From: Starkeya sp. ORNL1
GTDB lineage: Bacteria > Pseudomonadota > Alphaproteobacteria > Rhizobiales > Xanthobacteraceae
Reading direction: 5' to 3'
Length of the DNA stretch: 64,000 nucleotides
NCBI RefSeq assembly: GCF_012971745.1
Contig: NZ_CP048834.1
Location: forward strand, 4,216,001 to 4,280,000
Below the pieces are notes generated by a model. The model made no database searches and was not told where the DNA came from. It saw only the letters and a program-made list of their open reading frames with translations. Numbering within the stretch: position 1 is the first letter of the stretch; every line of letters begins with the position of its first letter. Shown here one piece after another: positions 1 through 10,653 of the stretch. The translations under genes were made by a program, and so were the position numbers.

Positions 1-672
1 GTCCTTGAAGGCGTCGAGCATGCGGTTAGAGGGCAGCTTGCCGGTGGCGTCCATCCACAGGCCAATGCCCAGCAGCAGCGAATGCGGGCGGCCCTGCATC
101 TTGCCCTTGAACGGCTCGCTCCACAGCGTGCCGTAGCTGAGGTCCTTGTAGTCCAGCTTGGTGAGGTCGGTGCGCCAGGAGATCGCCTCCGAGCCCCAGC
201 AATGCGGCACGTGATAGAGCTTGCCGTCCCAGGTCCAGATGCTGGTCGAGCCTTCCAGCATGGCGGGCAGCAGATTGTCGAGCTTCAGCTTCGAGGTGTC
301 GTACGGGGCGAGGACGTCGAGGTCCTTGAATTGCGGGGCGCGGTCGCGCGTCGGCTCGCACAGGTCGAAGCCCTCGCCGCCGGTGGCCTGCAGCTTGTTG
401 ATCTGCTCCTCATTCTGCGAGAACGGCGTGGTCTTCACCTTGATGCCGGTCTTCTTCTCGAAGTTCGGGATCACCGGGTTCGGCAGTTCGTCGTCCCAGT
501 TCAGGAGACTCAGCTCGCCGGAGGAGGAGAAGGCGTCCTTCACGATGAAGGGGCCGGTGGCGGCGACGGTGCCGGCGGCCAGCGCGCCCTTGAACAGCAC
601 GCGGCGGGTGAAGGACCGCGCCGCCAGCAGGGTTTCGATCGATGAATTGGTGGTGTCAGGCTTCTTCGACAC
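1..672 (-). CDS. Spermidine/putrescine-type ABC transporter substrate-binding protein (partial, 3' end missing)
   Basis: The first 224 codons of a periplasmic solute-binding protein that runs off the left edge. The GTG start at 672 has an AAAGGAG ribosome site 7 bases upstream. The N-terminus carries a twin-arginine-like signal (RSFTRRVLFKGALAAG), so Tat export is possible. The mature part begins with a PotD-style strand (GELSLLNWDDELPNP) and continues with the usual PotD-family lobe, in which polyamines, opines or similar cations bind. It is the first of three PotD-type binding proteins in this window, but its permease and ATPase genes are not visible, so its substrate cannot be guessed. It is divergent from the DUF1579 gene. 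Confidence 0.85.
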   Translation of the reverse strand, partial: MSKKPDTTNSSIETLLAARSFTRRVLFKGALAAGTVAATGPFIVKDAFSSSGELSLLNWDDELPNPVIPNFEKKTGIKVKTTPFSQNEEQINKLQATGGEGFDLCEPTRDRAPQFKDLDVLAPYDTSKLKLDNLLPAMLEGSTSIWTWDGKLYHVPHCWGSEAISWRTDLTKLDYKDLSYGTLWSEPFKGKMQGRPHSLLLGIGLWMDATGKLPSNRMLDAFKD

Positions 673-1013
673 GACACGGCTCCTTTGGCTTTGCACCCGA
701 TCGGGCAGCGCAGGTTCGGGAGACGGGTCAGCAGGAAGCGTGCCAGCAGCCGGTATTTCGGGAATGTCGGCATCTTGATCGAAAAAACCGCGCAGCGTGG
801 CCGCATCTGACGCCGTTTTCATCATGCCTGCCCGAGCGGCAGGCATGCGCATTACGCGCGATTACGACTTTAGTGAAAGACGCCGGCTTTCGTTTCGCCC
901 GCAGCCGCAAGCGCGATCGCGCCTGAATCGCTGCCCGGATCATGGCCGGACATTGACCTGATACATGCCTGCCCTAAGGTCATGTGACGAACAACAGCAA
1001 GGGAGCAGACGCG
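673..1013. other. Divergent intergenic region with a perfect inverted repeat
   Basis: No credible gene lies here. The only clear structure is a perfect 10-base inverted repeat (CATGCCTGCC / GGCAGGCATG) at 823-832 and 838-847 with a 5-base loop. It has no T-tract, so an operator or a folded leader is as likely as a terminator. The region must hold the promoters of the binding-protein gene (leftward) and the DUF1579 gene (rightward). Confidence 0.5.
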
Positions 1014-1487
1014 ATGTTTGGCGAGCCGGCCAAGGAACATGAATGGCTGAAGCAGTTCGTGGGCGAGTGGACTTTCTCCTCCGAATGCGACATGGGGCCA
1101 GACAAGCCGCGCGAGACCTTCACCGGTCGTGAGCGCGTCAGCATGCTCGGCCCGTTCTGGACGCTGTTCGAGGGCGAGGGCGAAATGATCGGCGGCGGCA
1201 CCGGCCACACCCGCACGACGCTCGGCTACGACCCGGCGAAGGGCTATATCGGCACCTGGGTCGGCTCGATGATGCCGTTCATGTGGGTCTATGCCGGCGA
1301 GCTTTCGGAGGACGAGAGCGTGCTGACATTGGTGACGGAGGGACCGAACTTCTCCGGCGAGGGCCTGTCGACCTATCACGACGTCATCACCGTGGTGAGC
1401 GCGGACGAGCGCATCCTCACCTCGCGGGTGAAGAATGATGACGGCTCCTGGAAGGAGTTCGTCTGGGTGCGCTACCGGCGGGTTTGA
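1014..1487 (+). CDS. DUF1579 domain protein
   Basis: A 157-residue protein of the DUF1579 family, which are small soluble beta-rich proteins of unknown function. The family pattern is visible: an N-terminal EHEWLKQFVGEWTF segment, a central GGGTGHTRTTLGYDPAKGYI segment and a C-terminal DDGSWKEFVWVRYRR strand. The ATG at 1014 is preferred because AAGGGAG sits 8 bases upstream; the longer in-frame GTG at 984 lacks a ribosome site. No signal peptide is present, so it is probably cytoplasmic. It stands alone, convergent with the ABC exporter genes to its right. Confidence 0.8.
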   Translation: MFGEPAKEHEWLKQFVGEWTFSSECDMGPDKPRETFTGRERVSMLGPFWTLFEGEGEMIGGGTGHTRTTLGYDPAKGYIGTWVGSMMPFMWVYAGELSEDESVLTLVTEGPNFSGEGLSTYHDVITVVSADERILTSRVKNDDGSWKEFVWVRYRRV

Positions 1488-1505
1488 GAGCCTGACCCGT
1501 AATTT

Positions 1506-1615
1506 CCTCTCCCCATTGGGGAGAGGTGGCCCGCGAAGCGGGTCGGTGAGGGGGAGCGTCATTGCGGAGCGAAAGAAGGCCCCTCACCCCAACCCTCTCC
1601 CCGATGGGGAGAGGG
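1506..1615. repeat. Composite palindromic intergenic repeat between convergent genes
   Basis: Four nested inverted repeats are visible: CCTCTCCCC/GGGGAGAGG (1506-1514, 1518-1526), CCCGC/GCGGG (1530-1534, 1538-1542), GGTGAGGGG/CCCCTCACC (1545-1553, 1580-1588) and CCCTCTCCCC/GGGGAGAGGG (1593-1602, 1606-1615). The whole block can fold into one branched structure on either strand. Blocks of this kind are common between genes in Rhizobiales genomes and probably act as bidirectional transcript ends or as non-autonomous mobile palindromes. Confidence 0.75.
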
Positions 1616-1631
1616 AGAAAGCCGTGATGGC

Positions 1632-2413
1632 TCACGCCTTCAGGCGGTAGCCGGTGCGCAGCATCCAGGCGGCGAGGGCGATGCACAAAGCCAGGAACAG
1701 TACGGTCATGCCCAGCGCGAGGCGCACATCGACGTCCGCTATGCCGTAGAAGGTCCAGCGGAAGCCGTTCACCAGATAGACCACCGGGTTGAACAGCGTG
1801 ACGACCTGCCAGGCCGGCGGCAGCATGGCGATGGAATAGAACGTGCCGCCGAGAAAGGTCAGCGGCGTCACCACCAGGATCGGCACGATCTGCAGCTTCT
1901 CGAAGCCATTGGCCCAGATGCCGAGGATGAAGCCGAACATGCAGAAGGTGACCGAGATCAGCACCAGAAAGGCCAGCATCCACAAGGGATGCAGGATGGA
2001 GAACGGCACGAACAGCCGCGCGGTGGCGAGGATGATGAGGCCGAGGATCATCGATTTGGTCGCCGCCGCGCCGACATAGCCGAGCAGCACCTCGAAGGTC
2101 GAGACCGGCGCCGAGAGCAGCTCATAGATGGTGCCGGTGAAGCGCGGCAGATAGATGCCGAACGAGGCGTTGGAGATGCTCTCGGTCAGCACCGCCAGTA
2201 ATATCAGCCCCGGCACGATGAAGGCGCCATAGGGGATGCCGTCGATCTCCTGCATCCGTGAGCCGATGGCCGAGCCGAACACCACGAAATACAGCGAGGT
2301 GGAGATCACCGGCGAGGCGATGGACTGGAACAGCGTGCGCCAGGTGCGGTGCAGCTCGAAGAAATAGATGGCGCGGACGGCGTGGAGATTCATGCCGGGA
2401 TAAGTACTGGTGC

Positions 2414-2417
<4 letters not shown>
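1632..2417 (-). CDS. ABC-2 type exporter permease (YadH-like)
   Basis: A 261-residue integral membrane protein of the ABC-2 permease family. About six hydrophobic segments are seen, and the C-terminal half has the conserved [19 protein letters not shown] stretch followed by [12 protein letters not shown], as in YadH/NodJ-type exporters. Its ATG overlaps the TGA of the upstream ATPase gene by four bases (ATGA), so the two are translationally coupled. Together they form a two-gene exporter in the inner membrane. The substrate is unknown; relatives export polysaccharides, lipids or drugs. Confidence 0.88.
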
Positions 2418-3361
<944 letters not shown>

Positions 3362-3534
3362 AGAGCGACGCTCCCGGTGAGGGATGGGCCGGGAGGTTTA
3401 GCGGATTTGGGGCAGGAGGGGGAGGGCAAAGCCATCCGCCAGATGCCATCCCCGATCTTGTGAAAGCCGAGGCTGCTGCCTCGGCATCTCCCTAACAGAC
3501 GACGACCGTAGGTCGCCTTTGCACGGTCGCTTCT

Positions 3535-4692
3535 TTAACCTCCACCAACCACCAGATCATCCCGGTGCACCATGGCCGCGCGGCCCTCGAACCCCGTAAT
3601 CGTCGCGATCTCATCCGATGAGCGGCCTCTGATCCGCTCGGCATAGTCCGCGTCATACGCCACCAGCCCGCGCCCGATCTCGGCGCCGTCAGGCCCGCGC
3701 AGCACCACGGCGTCGCCGCGCTGGAAGGTGCCCTCGACCCGGGTCACGCCGGCCGGCAGCAGCGAGGTGCCGCGGCGCAGCGCGGCGACGGCGCCGGCGT
3801 CGAGGTGCAGCGTGCCGCGCGGCTCCAGCGCGCCGGCGATCCAGCGCTTGCGCGAGGCGACGGGATTGGCGGGGGCGAGGAACCATGTGCAGCGCGCCCC
3901 GCTCTCCACCGCCCGCAGCGGGTTCTTCACCTTGCCGGAGGCGATCAGCATGTGGGCGCCGGCGGTGGTGGCGATCTTGCCGGCCTCGATCTTGGTCTTC
4001 ATGCCGCCGCGCGACAGCTCCGAACCGGCCGAGCCGGCCATCGCCTCGATCTCCGCGGTGATGCGCGGCACCACCGGGATCAACTCGGCCAGGGGATCGT
4101 CATTGGGCGGGGCGGTGTAGAGACCGTCAATGTCGGAGAGCAGTACCAGCAGGTCCGCGCTCGCCATGCCGGCAACGCGGGCGGCGAGGCGGTCATTGTC
4201 GCCATAGCGGATCTCGCTGGTCGCCACCGTGTCATTCTCATTGATGACGGGAACGCATTTCAGCTCCAAGAGCTTGGCGATGGTGGAGCGGGCATTGAGG
4301 TAGCGCCGGCGCTCCTCGGTATCGCCCAGCGTGACCAGGATCTGCCCGGCGGCGACGCCTTCATGGTTGAGCGCCTCCGACCAGTTGCGGGCCAGCGCGA
4401 TCTGGCCGACCGCGGCCGCCGCCTGGCTTTCCTCCAGCTTCAAGGGCCGCTTCGGCAGCTTCAATATGTTGCGGCCAAGCGCGATGGCGCCGGAGGACAC
4501 CACCAGCACATCCTTACCCTCGCGGTGCAGCGCCGCGATGTCCTCGGCGAGCGCGGCGAGCCAGGCATGGCGCAGCCGGCCGCGGGCGGAATCGACCAGC
4601 AGCGCCGAGCCGACCTTCACCACGATGCGGCGGAAGGAGGCCAGCTGGGGCAGGGACGCTGGGAAAGGGAGCAGGGGTGCGGTCGTGGTCAT
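3535..4692 (-). CDS. proB: Glutamate 5-kinase
   Basis: Phosphorylates L-glutamate to gamma-glutamyl phosphate, the first and feedback-controlled step of proline synthesis. The 385-residue product has the amino acid kinase domain ([52 protein letters not shown]) followed by a C-terminal PUA domain from about residue 285. The ATG at 4692 is chosen over an in-frame TTG three codons upstream. It follows obgE on the same strand, the usual order in Rhizobiales; proA, commonly next, is not in this place. Confidence 0.95.
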   Translation of the reverse strand: MTTTAPLLPFPASLPQLASFRRIVVKVGSALLVDSARGRLRHAWLAALAEDIAALHREGKDVLVVSSGAIALGRNILKLPKRPLKLEESQAAAAVGQIALARNWSEALNHEGVAAGQILVTLGDTEERRRYLNARSTIAKLLELKCVPVINENDTVATSEIRYGDNDRLAARVAGMASADLLVLLSDIDGLYTAPPNDDPLAELIPVVPRITAEIEAMAGSAGSELSRGGMKTKIEAGKIATTAGAHMLIASGKVKNPLRAVESGARCTWFLAPANPVASRKRWIAGALEPRGTLHLDAGAVAALRRGTSLLPAGVTRVEGTFQRGDAVVLRGPDGAEIGRGLVAYDADYAERIRGRSSDEIATITGFEGRAAMVHRDDLVVGGG

Positions 4693-4818
4693 GGGTCTCA
4701 AGCCGGGGCGCAGGCGATGTCGGTGACGGCGAAATCGGTGCCCTTATAGAGCAGCGGGAGACGTTTCGTCTTGGTTCTTGCACCACCTCAGGATGAGGTC
4801 GCTATTCTAGGCGCGCCG

Positions 4819-5859
<1,041 letters not shown>

Positions 5860-5892
5860 TCACGCGGCAGTTCGGAATGACTGAGTTTCTCA

Positions 5893-5984
5893 CGTCATGG
5901 CCTGGCTTGTCCCGGCCATCCACGTCTTCGTGTCCACCTCGCGGCGGGTGCCCGTGGATGCCCGGGACAAGCCCGGGCATGACG
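5893..5984. repeat. RPE-like palindromic repeat
   Basis: The ends CGTCATG (5893-5899) and CATGACG (5978-5984) are inverted, and inside them GCCTGGCTTGTCCCGGCCAT pairs imperfectly with the GCCCGGGACAAGCCCGGGCA arm, with CCACG/CGTGG further in. This matches the dispersed palindromic elements that are abundant between genes in Rhizobiales. It separates the obgE start from the end of the acetyltransferase gene and codes for nothing credible. Confidence 0.75.
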
Positions 5985-6010
5985 GACGATGGGCAATTAC
6001 GTCCGGTTGT

Positions 6011-6676
6011 TCAATGTCGCCGATCCAAGCTCCGGTCGACCTGCCGGCCCCGCGTCGGATGGGCGGTTGCGCCCCAGGCGCGCAACGAGGCCCACAGGCT
6101 TCGCTCCAGCCGGAAGCGATCGACCGGAACCGAGGCGCCGATGGAGCGCACGCGGGTGAGGCCCGCGCCGGTCCACTGGAAGCCGCACTTCTCGATCACC
6201 CGCCGCGAGCTCGGATTGATGACGCGGGCGGCGGCGAGCAGCGCCTCGTGGCGCAGATCACCAAAGGCGTGGTCGATCAGCGCCCGCACCGCCTCGGTGG
6301 CGATGCCGCGGCCCCAATAGGGCTCGCCGAGCCAGTAGCCGATCTCCGGATGCTCGCCATTGCGCGAGACGAAGCCGCACATGCCCACGGGAATCGGCGG
6401 GCCGATGGGGTTGAAGCCATCGGTACGCAGGAAGATGGCGAAGGTCGCCGCGCCGGCGCCGGTGGGCAGATTGGCGACGAAGGCGGCGGCGTCCGCCATG
6501 CCATAGGGGTGAGGTATGTTCGCCGTCATCTCGGCGACGTTCCGGTTGTCCGCCAGCTCGGCGATCCAGGCCATGTCCTCGATGCGCGGCGCGCGGAGCA
6601 CGAGCCGTTCAGTTTCGAGGACGGCGGTACTGCTCTCGGCGAGTGTGGACCCGGGGGTCGCTTCAACGAGTGTCAT
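6011..6676 (-). CDS. GNAT family N-acetyltransferase (RimJ/RimL-like)
   Basis: A 221-residue acetyl-CoA-dependent acetyltransferase. TERLVLRAPRIEDMAWIAEL is the usual N-terminal entry of the RimJ/RimL group, and GYWLGEPYWGRGIATEAVRAL is the acetyl-CoA binding motif A; the C-terminal segment NPSSRRVIEKCGF is also typical. The ATG at 6676 has an AGGAG site six bases upstream. Its place between rpmA and obgE is conserved in this order of bacteria, which suggests a role in modifying a ribosomal or translation protein, but the target cannot be seen. Confidence 0.88.
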   Translation of the reverse strand: MTLVEATPGSTLAESSTAVLETERLVLRAPRIEDMAWIAELADNRNVAEMTANIPHPYGMADAAAFVANLPTGAGAATFAIFLRTDGFNPIGPPIPVGMCGFVSRNGEHPEIGYWLGEPYWGRGIATEAVRALIDHAFGDLRHEALLAAARVINPSSRRVIEKCGFQWTGAGLTRVRSIGASVPVDRFRLERSLWASLRAWGATAHPTRGRQVDRSLDRRH

Positions 6677-6781
6677 GACGGTCTCCTGGTGCCTGGATCG
6701 AAGTGCCTGGAACGACGAAGGGGAGGCGTTGGTCTCGCCTCCCCCGGCATTCGGGCACCTGGATTTACGGGCTCCAGGATT

Positions 6782-6805
6782 CCACCGGTTTGACGAGACC
6801 GGTGG
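6782..6805 (-). terminator. Stem-loop downstream of rpmA
   Basis: An 8-base inverted repeat (CCACCGGT/ACCGGTGG, loop of 8) lies about 20 bases past the rpmA stop. A second one (GGGAGGCG/CGCCTCCC, loop of 7) follows at 6721-6743. Neither has a T-tract, so they may be weak terminators or processing sites that reduce read-through from the ribosomal genes into the acetyltransferase gene. Confidence 0.4.
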
Positions 6806-6825
6806 GACCCTTGGATCTCACCGCC

Positions 6826-7095
6826 TTATTCGGCGGCCTCGGCGGCCGGAATTACGTAGACGTAGGTTCGGTCGTTGGCTTTGTTTCGGTATTCGACTTT
6901 GCCGGCTTCGAGCGCAAAAAGGGTATGGTCCTTGCCCATGCCCACATTGGTACCGGCATGCCAGCGCGTGCCGCGCTGACGAATAATGATGTTGCCGGCA
7001 AGAACGGCTTCGCCGCCGAACTTCTTCACGCCGAGACGGCGGCCAGCCGAATCGCGACCGTTGCGGGAGGAACCGCCTGCTTTCTTATGAGCCAT
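6826..7095 (-). CDS. rpmA: 50S ribosomal protein L27
   Basis: An 89-residue L27. [20 protein letters not shown] is the invariant N-terminus that reaches toward the peptidyl-transferase centre, and [20 protein letters not shown] and [13 protein letters not shown] are family motifs. Because it starts directly with MAHKKAGG it needs no N-terminal cleavage of the kind seen in Firmicutes. It is 28 bases downstream of rplU in a two-gene operon. Confidence 0.98.
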   Translation of the reverse strand: MAHKKAGGSSRNGRDSAGRRLGVKKFGGEAVLAGNIIIRQRGTRWHAGTNVGMGKDHTLFALEAGKVEYRNKANDRTYVYVIPAAEAAE

Positions 7096-7123
7096 ATTGC
7101 TCTCCTATCTTCGCTTGGCGGTC

Positions 7124-7432
7124 TCAGGCGCCGGTGATCGAGGTGATGCGGACGACCGTGAAGTCCTGGCGGTGCCCGATCTTGCGGCGCGAATTCTGAC
7201 GGCGACGCTTCTTGAAGGCGATGATCTTGTCGCCACGCTTGTGGCTGACGATCTCGGCGGCGACTTCGGCGCCCTCGACCAGCGGAGCGCCGATCTTGGG
7301 GGAATCCCCGCCGAGCATGAGCACCGGGAAGGTCACGGTCGCGCCGGCTTCGGCTTCGATCTTGCCGAGCGTCACGACTTCGTCGGCGGCGACCCGATAC
7401 TGCTTGCCGCCTGTCTTGATGACCGCGAACAT
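7124..7432 (-). CDS. rplU: 50S ribosomal protein L21
   Basis: A 102-residue L21 starting [20 protein letters not shown], with the C-terminal [20 protein letters not shown] signature of the family. It binds 23S rRNA in the large subunit. It is the first gene of the rplU-rpmA operon, and a good sigma-70-type promoter lies about 100 bases upstream. Confidence 0.98.
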   Translation of the reverse strand: MFAVIKTGGKQYRVAADEVVTLGKIEAEAGATVTFPVLMLGGDSPKIGAPLVEGAEVAAEIVSHKRGDKIIAFKKRRRQNSRRKIGHRQDFTVVRITSITGA

Positions 7433-7535
7433 ATTATGTCCTTTCGTTCGAGCCCGATCTCCGCACCTTGTCAGTGCTGGACCGGCTTCTTTCGGTCGGT
7501 TGATGGACTGCGCGGCTCATGCCACGCGGTGGCGC

Positions 7536-7563
7536 TCTTAAAGCGACGAGCCGTTTCTGTCAA
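7536..7563 (-). promoter_or_regulatory. Promoter of rplU-rpmA
   Basis: Read leftward, TTGACA (7563-7558) and TTAAGA (7541-7536) are separated by 16 bases. This matches the alphaproteobacterial housekeeping pattern and leaves a leader of about 95-100 bases before the rplU ATG. That leader could carry an autoregulatory structure, but none is obvious. Confidence 0.6.
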
Positions 7564-7661
7564 GGATTCGCGGCCACTTCACGGCGTCTTCGCAGCTTGC
7601 GGCGAACCATTCCGTTGCGCCCGCGTTGACGGGCACCACCCGGTTCGACAGGAGCATATCG

Positions 7662-7994
7662 ATGGACAAGCACCGTATCACGGGCGCCGCGCGGGAAATG
7701 AGCGGCCGGCTGAAGGAAGTCGCCGGCAGCGCGAGCGAGGAAGCCGCCCGCCGCGCCGAGGGCGCCTATGACGAGGCGCTCGGCTATGGCGCCCGCGCGC
7801 TGGGCCAGGCGAGAGACCAGGCGCGCTATCTCGCCGACGACGCCTATGAGGCCGGCCAGCGCCTCTATGGCCAGGGCATGACGAGCCTCTCGCGCCAGGC
7901 CGGCGCGCATCCCCTCGCCATGGTGGTGGCCGCCGGCCTCGCCGGCGCGGCGATCGCGTGGCTGATGATGGGCAGCAACAGCAACCGGCGCTGA
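7662..7994 (+). CDS. CsbD/ElaB-like membrane-anchored stress protein
   Basis: A 110-residue protein. The N-terminal third (MDKHRITGAAREMSGRLKEV) resembles CsbD-type stress proteins. The middle is a charged alanine-rich helix with repeated AYDEALGYGARALGQAR-like segments. The C-terminus is a single hydrophobic segment (HPLAMVVAAGLAGAAIAWLM) as in ElaB/YqjD proteins that tether ribosomes to the inner membrane. The ATG at 7662 has AGGAG 7 bases upstream. A strong stem-loop terminator follows, so it is monocistronic. The function is inferred only from general resemblance. Confidence 0.75.
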   Translation: MDKHRITGAAREMSGRLKEVAGSASEEAARRAEGAYDEALGYGARALGQARDQARYLADDAYEAGQRLYGQGMTSLSRQAGAHPLAMVVAAGLAGAAIAWLMMGSNSNRR

Positions 7995-8013
7995 CGCTGT
8001 CTGGCAGAGACGA

Positions 8014-8040
8014 GGCCGCCGTCGCAGGACGGCGGCCTTT
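8014..8040 (+). terminator. Rho-independent-like terminator of the CsbD/ElaB-like gene
   Basis: A perfect 10-base stem (GGCCGCCGTC/GACGGCGGCC, loop GCAG) is followed by TTTAT, 20 bases after the stop codon. Confidence 0.75.
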
Positions 8041-8206
8041 ATGCGTGGCTCGCCGATGTCGCGGCTTTCGCTTCGCCAGGCTGGGGCATGTTCGAAACGC
8101 AAAAGCCTGCCAAGTCTTGCGGAACCTGTTCTGGCCCTTGTGCGATCCGCCGGCCTCGGTTATTCAGCCCCGGCTCCAAGGCCCGGCTTTGCCGTGGCCT
8201 CCCTGC

Positions 8207-8296
8207 GGAGGGGTGCCGGAGTGGTCGATCGGGACGGTCTCGAAAACCGTTGTGCGTGCAAGCGTACCGTGGGTTCGAATCCCACCCCCTCCGCCA
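8207..8296 (+). tRNA. tRNA-Ser (anticodon CGA)
   Basis: A 90-base serine tRNA. The acceptor stem GGAGGGG (8207-8213) pairs with CCCCTCC, followed by G and an encoded CCA ending at 8296. The anticodon stem is ACGGT/ACCGT with loop CTCGAAA, placing CGA at 8241-8243. It has a long variable arm (class II) and the T-loop GGTTCGAATCC. It reads UCG serine codons. tRNA-Ser genes are frequent integration sites, and the catabolic island begins right after it, but no integrase or attachment repeat is seen. Confidence 0.97.
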
Positions 8297-8460
8297 AATA
8301 GCTATCTTTCAGCCTCTCACGTCATCTGACGCCCATCTGGCTCACGAAGCCGGAAACCGCGTCCGCCTCCGCGGCCGAAGCAATTCATCTGCAGGTAGCG
8401 TTTCCAAACGCCATTGACGGCGCAATTGCGCGCCGATTGCCGCAAGCCTCAGCTTTTCTA

Positions 8461-8492
8461 ATGCAAAGTCTCGGAAGCTATTATTATGCAAA
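8461..8492 (+). promoter_or_regulatory. Direct ATGCAAA repeats upstream of the monooxygenase operon
   Basis: ATGCAAA occurs at 8461-8467 and again at 8486-8492, 25 bases apart (two and a half helical turns), in a locally AT-rich stretch 70-100 bases before the flavin reductase ATG. Related GATGC/GCATC elements lie between the aspartase and importer genes, so these may be sites for the LysR protein encoded at 11885. The link is inferred from spacing and similarity only. Confidence 0.35.
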
Positions 8493-8559
8493 TCCTGAGG
8501 TGCGCCTACTCTTGCAGCGTCAGTTTTGGCCACTCGGCCAACGTCTGGAGGAGGGCGCC

Positions 8560-9123
8560 ATGTCTGCTTCCGCACAATTACAACCGACAGCCCATCACCA
8601 GGAAGGCGAACGAGCCTCGCTGGCTTCCGCTGACCGCGAGGCATTTATAGCTGCCATGAGCGGGGCGGTGACTGGGGTCCACGTGGTGGCTACTGAAGGC
8701 CCGGCCGGCCAGTTCGGCGTCACCGTCAGCGCTGTGGCCTCGGTCTCGGCAGATCCCCCGATAGTCCTCGCCTGCGTTAATCGCCGCAGCCCGGCGGCGG
8801 ACGCCATCCGCCGCAACGGTGTGTTCTCGATCAATCTCCTTGCCGATCATCAGACGCAAGTGTCCGACGTGTTCGCTGGACGCGCCCCCGATCGGGCGGC
8901 GTTCGATTTCGGCTGCGCGGAGTGGCGTGAAGGGCCGACCGGCTGCAAGCTTCTGAAGGACGCAGTCGCTAGCTTCGACTGCGTGGTGGAAAACGTCTGC
9001 GACGCCGGCACGCATGTCGTGCTCTTCGGTCGTGTGGTCCACGCACTCGGCGCCGGGCACACCCCGCTGGCCCATCATCGCCGCACCTACTGCACCGCAT
9101 CGCCGATAGCCGCGCAAACCTGA
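8560..9123 (+). CDS. Flavin reductase (HpaC/DIM6-NTAB family)
   Basis: A 187-residue short-chain flavin reductase that would use NAD(P)H to reduce free FAD or FMN for the adjacent oxygenase. Family features are SGAVTGVHVVAT, FGVTVSAVASVSADPPIVLAC, NGVFSINLLADHQ, the core of the flavin-binding split barrel, and a late histidine-rich HHRRTYC end. The ATG at 8560 follows GGAGGAGGG. It is the first gene of an operon with the HpaB-type oxygenase (43 bases downstream), RidA and DUF1028, which makes it the small component of a two-component monooxygenase. Confidence 0.88.
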   Translation: MSASAQLQPTAHHQEGERASLASADREAFIAAMSGAVTGVHVVATEGPAGQFGVTVSAVASVSADPPIVLACVNRRSPAADAIRRNGVFSINLLADHQTQVSDVFAGRAPDRAAFDFGCAEWREGPTGCKLLKDAVASFDCVVENVCDAGTHVVLFGRVVHALGAGHTPLAHHRRTYCTASPIAAQT

Positions 9124-9165
9124 GCGCGCACGGCAAATAATGTCTCTTTTGAAGGTTGGTCCCAC

Positions 9166-10632
9166 ATGATCAGGACAGGCAATCAGTATCGCGACTCGCT
9201 TCGCGACGGACGTCGCATCTGGATCAATGGCGAGCGCGTCACCGACGTGACGACGCATCCGATGTTCAAGCCCCTGGTCGACATTCGCGCCCGCATATAC
9301 GACATGGCGCACGAGCCGCGGCTCAGGGACGTGATGACCTACGAGGAGGGCGGCGAGCGCTTCGCCATCGGCCTCAAGCTGCCCTACACGCAGGATGATT
9401 GGCACGCTAAGAGGCGCGCAACCGACACAATCCTGGAAGACGTAAAAGGCATCGTTACCCGCGTGGGAGACGAGACCGTCGGCGAAATGTGGTCGCTATT
9501 CGACGGCCAGGACGTCCTCAATGAGGTCGATCCCCGCTTCTCCGAGAACATCAAGCGGCACATCGGGCTCGTCATTCAGAACGATCCGTTCCACGTCTCG
9601 GCCAACACCGATCCGAAGGGCGACCGGTCAAAGCGTCCGCAGGAACAGGATCCCGACATGCTGTTGCATGTCGTGAAGGAGACGGATGCCGGCATTATCG
9701 TGCGCGGCGCAAAGTACGAGACGGCGGCGGCCTACGCGAACCAGGCCTTTACCAAACCAACCATCGCCAACTGGGGCGACGAGAAGCTCTCCGAGTATGC
9801 GGTCGGGTTCGTCTGCGATTTCTCGTCGCCGAACCTTCGCTTCATCGCCCGCACGGGTTTCGCCGGCCGGGCGCCGATCGAGGACTACCCGCTTTCCAAT
9901 CGGTTCGATGAGGTCGACACGCTCGTCGTCTATGACGACGTGCTGATTCCCTGGGAGAACGTGCTGTTCTATCAGCACACCCGCGCTGCCAGCTTCATCC
10001 GGGCAACGCTGCACCGTTACTCCGCGTTCGCCTTCGTTCAGCGCAATCTCAAGCTGGCTGACATGATGATCGGCGCTGCGCTCTGGAACGTGCGTCAGAC
10101 CGGCCTCGAAAAACAGCAGGCGGTGCAGGAAAAGCTGGCCGAGCTCGCCTGCTATCGCGAGGGGATCAATGCGCACCTCACCGCGGCCATCGCGACCGCC
10201 GAGAAGAGCCCGGCCGGTCTAATGATGCCGAACCAGTCACTGCTGATGACCGGCCGCGTTCTCGCCTGCTCCCAGCTGCACAATATGATGCATCTCGCGC
10301 GCGAGCTTTGCGGCGGCCAGATCTGCGTGACCCCGGACGCGGCCTCATTCCGCGATCCGGAAGCCGGAAAATGGCTCAGCAAGTATTACACGTTGAACGA
10401 CAACTGGCAGGCGGAGGATCGCCGCCGGCTCCTGGCATTCGCCCGCGACCTGCTGAATTCCGACTATGCCGGCCATCGGCTGACCTTTCAGCTTTTCGCA
10501 CAGTCGCCTCCGTTCGCCCATCTCGGCGCCGTCTACCGCAATTTCGACTGGGACGATTCGCTGCGCTTCACCAAGGAAGCCGCCGGCTTGTCGGACCGCG
10601 TCTATGGCCGCCCGGCCGCTGCGGCTGAGTGA
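9166..10632 (+). CDS. FADH2-dependent monooxygenase, large component (HpaB/4-hydroxyphenylacetate 3-hydroxylase family)
   Basis: A 488-residue oxygenase of the HpaB/PvcC family, which has an acyl-CoA dehydrogenase fold and uses reduced FAD delivered by a reductase to hydroxylate a phenol or heteroaromatic ring. Recognisable segments are the N-terminal RTGNQYRDSLRDGRRIWINGERV, the central SNRFDEVDTLVVYDDVLIPWENV and HTRAASFIRATLHRYSAFAFVQRNLK, and the C-terminal ARELCGGQICVTPD. Its partner reductase is encoded just upstream and RidA just downstream. The substrate is unknown; the RidA and aspartase neighbours suggest a nitrogen-containing compound rather than hydroxyphenylacetate. Confidence 0.88.
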   Translation: MIRTGNQYRDSLRDGRRIWINGERVTDVTTHPMFKPLVDIRARIYDMAHEPRLRDVMTYEEGGERFAIGLKLPYTQDDWHAKRRATDTILEDVKGIVTRVGDETVGEMWSLFDGQDVLNEVDPRFSENIKRHIGLVIQNDPFHVSANTDPKGDRSKRPQEQDPDMLLHVVKETDAGIIVRGAKYETAAAYANQAFTKPTIANWGDEKLSEYAVGFVCDFSSPNLRFIARTGFAGRAPIEDYPLSNRFDEVDTLVVYDDVLIPWENVLFYQHTRAASFIRATLHRYSAFAFVQRNLKLADMMIGAALWNVRQTGLEKQQAVQEKLAELACYREGINAHLTAAIATAEKSPAGLMMPNQSLLMTGRVLACSQLHNMMHLARELCGGQICVTPDAASFRDPEAGKWLSKYYTLNDNWQAEDRRRLLAFARDLLNSDYAGHRLTFQLFAQSPPFAHLGAVYRNFDWDDSLRFTKEAAGLSDRVYGRPAAAAE

Positions 10633-10653
10633 TCTCAACAGGAAACGCCTTCA

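Noticed and set aside
8207..8296. tRNA-Ser as the attachment site of an integrated island starting at 8.5 kb.
   Set aside because: No integrase gene and no direct repeat of the tRNA 3' end was found at the far side of the island.
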